64,000 nt of DNA from Planctomycetota bacterium (lineage in GTDB: Bacteria; Planctomycetota; B15-G4). The position numbers and the translations under genes were made by a program. Where the stretch lies: NCBI GenBank assembly GCA_029259745.1, contig JAJDEO010000007.1, positions 1-64,000 on the forward strand, in the 5' to 3' direction. Below, piece by piece: positions 63,895 to 64,000 of the stretch; the stretch's first letter is position 1; every line of letters starts with the position of its first letter. The notes below the pieces were generated by a model. It had not been told where the DNA came from. It saw only the letters and a program-made list of their open reading frames with translations, and did no database searches.

Positions 63895-64000
63895 TTATCG
63901 CGTCTCCTCGATGAACGTAACGCGAAAGTCTCCCAAGGCCTCCTCGACAGCCTCGCGATCTTCGGCCCAATCGGCCTCGGAAGCCCCGATCTTCGCCTCC
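63895..64000 (-). CDS. Partial gene, C-terminal tail only
   Basis: A minus-strand frame enters from the right edge and ends in TAA (63897-63895). Its 34 visible residues, EAKIGASEADWAEDREAVEE and on to FRVTFIEETR, have normal acidic protein composition. The terminator hairpin at 63798-63830 fits its 3' end. The family cannot be told. Confidence 0.65.
   Translation of the reverse strand, partial: EAKIGASEADWAEDREAVEEALGDFRVTFIEETR

Overview
The window is about 64 kb of G+C-rich bacterial chromosome with dense coding on both strands. It most resembles a planctomycete. The signs are an ECF sigma factor of the kind paired with Ser/Thr kinases, overlapping a kinase fused to a formylglycine-enzyme-like domain; a cysteine-rich DUF11 (OmcB-like) lipoprotein; a two-domain microcompartment shell protein; a glycine-rich secreted beta-helix protein; and several large secreted DUF3857/TPR proteins. 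This assignment is inferred from gene content only. There are no rRNA genes, CRISPR arrays, insertion sequences or prophages; one tRNA-Val lies near the right end.

Layout, left to right. 0-9 kb: a partial gene beside an integron attC-like inverted repeat, then a dispersed NHEJ set (Ku, a stand-alone ATP-dependent ligase, and 5 kb further a LigD whose own ligase domain has lost its catalytic residues). Between these lie a secreted beta-helix protein, a BRCT/MerR/TPR fusion and a fatty acid hydroxylase. 9-12 kb: a two-gene unit of a CX7CX2C radical SAM enzyme (RiPP maturation type) and a protein with duplicated leader-like segments and a double-glycine/hydrophobic tail. 12-18 kb: a beta-CASP metallo-beta-lactamase, then a divergent radical SAM/SPASM protein with a glycosyltransferase and membrane proteins. 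18-21 kb: uncharacterised proteins and an orphan microcompartment shell protein. 21-29 kb: Xaa-Pro aminopeptidase overlapping a kynureninase-like enzyme, a DUF819 transporter-like protein, small secreted proteins, FUN14 and DUF2959 proteins and a lipase. 29-33 kb: a REC plus degenerate GGDEF protein, the OmcB-like lipoprotein followed by two strong hairpins, and a candidate structured RNA ending in an intrinsic terminator.

33-38.6 kb holds a signalling operon on the minus strand: coiled-coil protein, membrane-spanning OmpA-like protein, Ras-like GTPase, soluble histidine kinase, a 46-residue membrane protein and an OmpR-type response regulator. The first four genes overlap each other. 38.8-48 kb: a LEA-type lipoprotein, M1 aminopeptidase, CPBP-family protein, DUF6702 protein, then tryptophan 2,3-dioxygenase, an aminobenzoate/benzoate-CoA ligase, a CBS protein with histone-like tails and a creatininase-family amidohydrolase. 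The last group could form a tryptophan/kynurenine/anthranilate branch with the kynureninase at 22.8 kb. 48-54 kb: ECF sigma factor and kinase, GlgC, ferredoxin. 54-61.5 kb: two overlapping giant DUF3857 genes, one with an intact and one with a lost transglutaminase site. 61.8-64 kb: tRNA-Val, UDP-glucose dehydrogenase with a good promoter, repeats, a terminator and the tail of another gene.

The most notable regions are the radical SAM/leader-like protein pair (9.2-12 kb), the GTPase-kinase operon (33-38.6 kb), the split NHEJ ligase, the orphan shell protein (20 kb) and the candidate RNA (32.76-32.89 kb).
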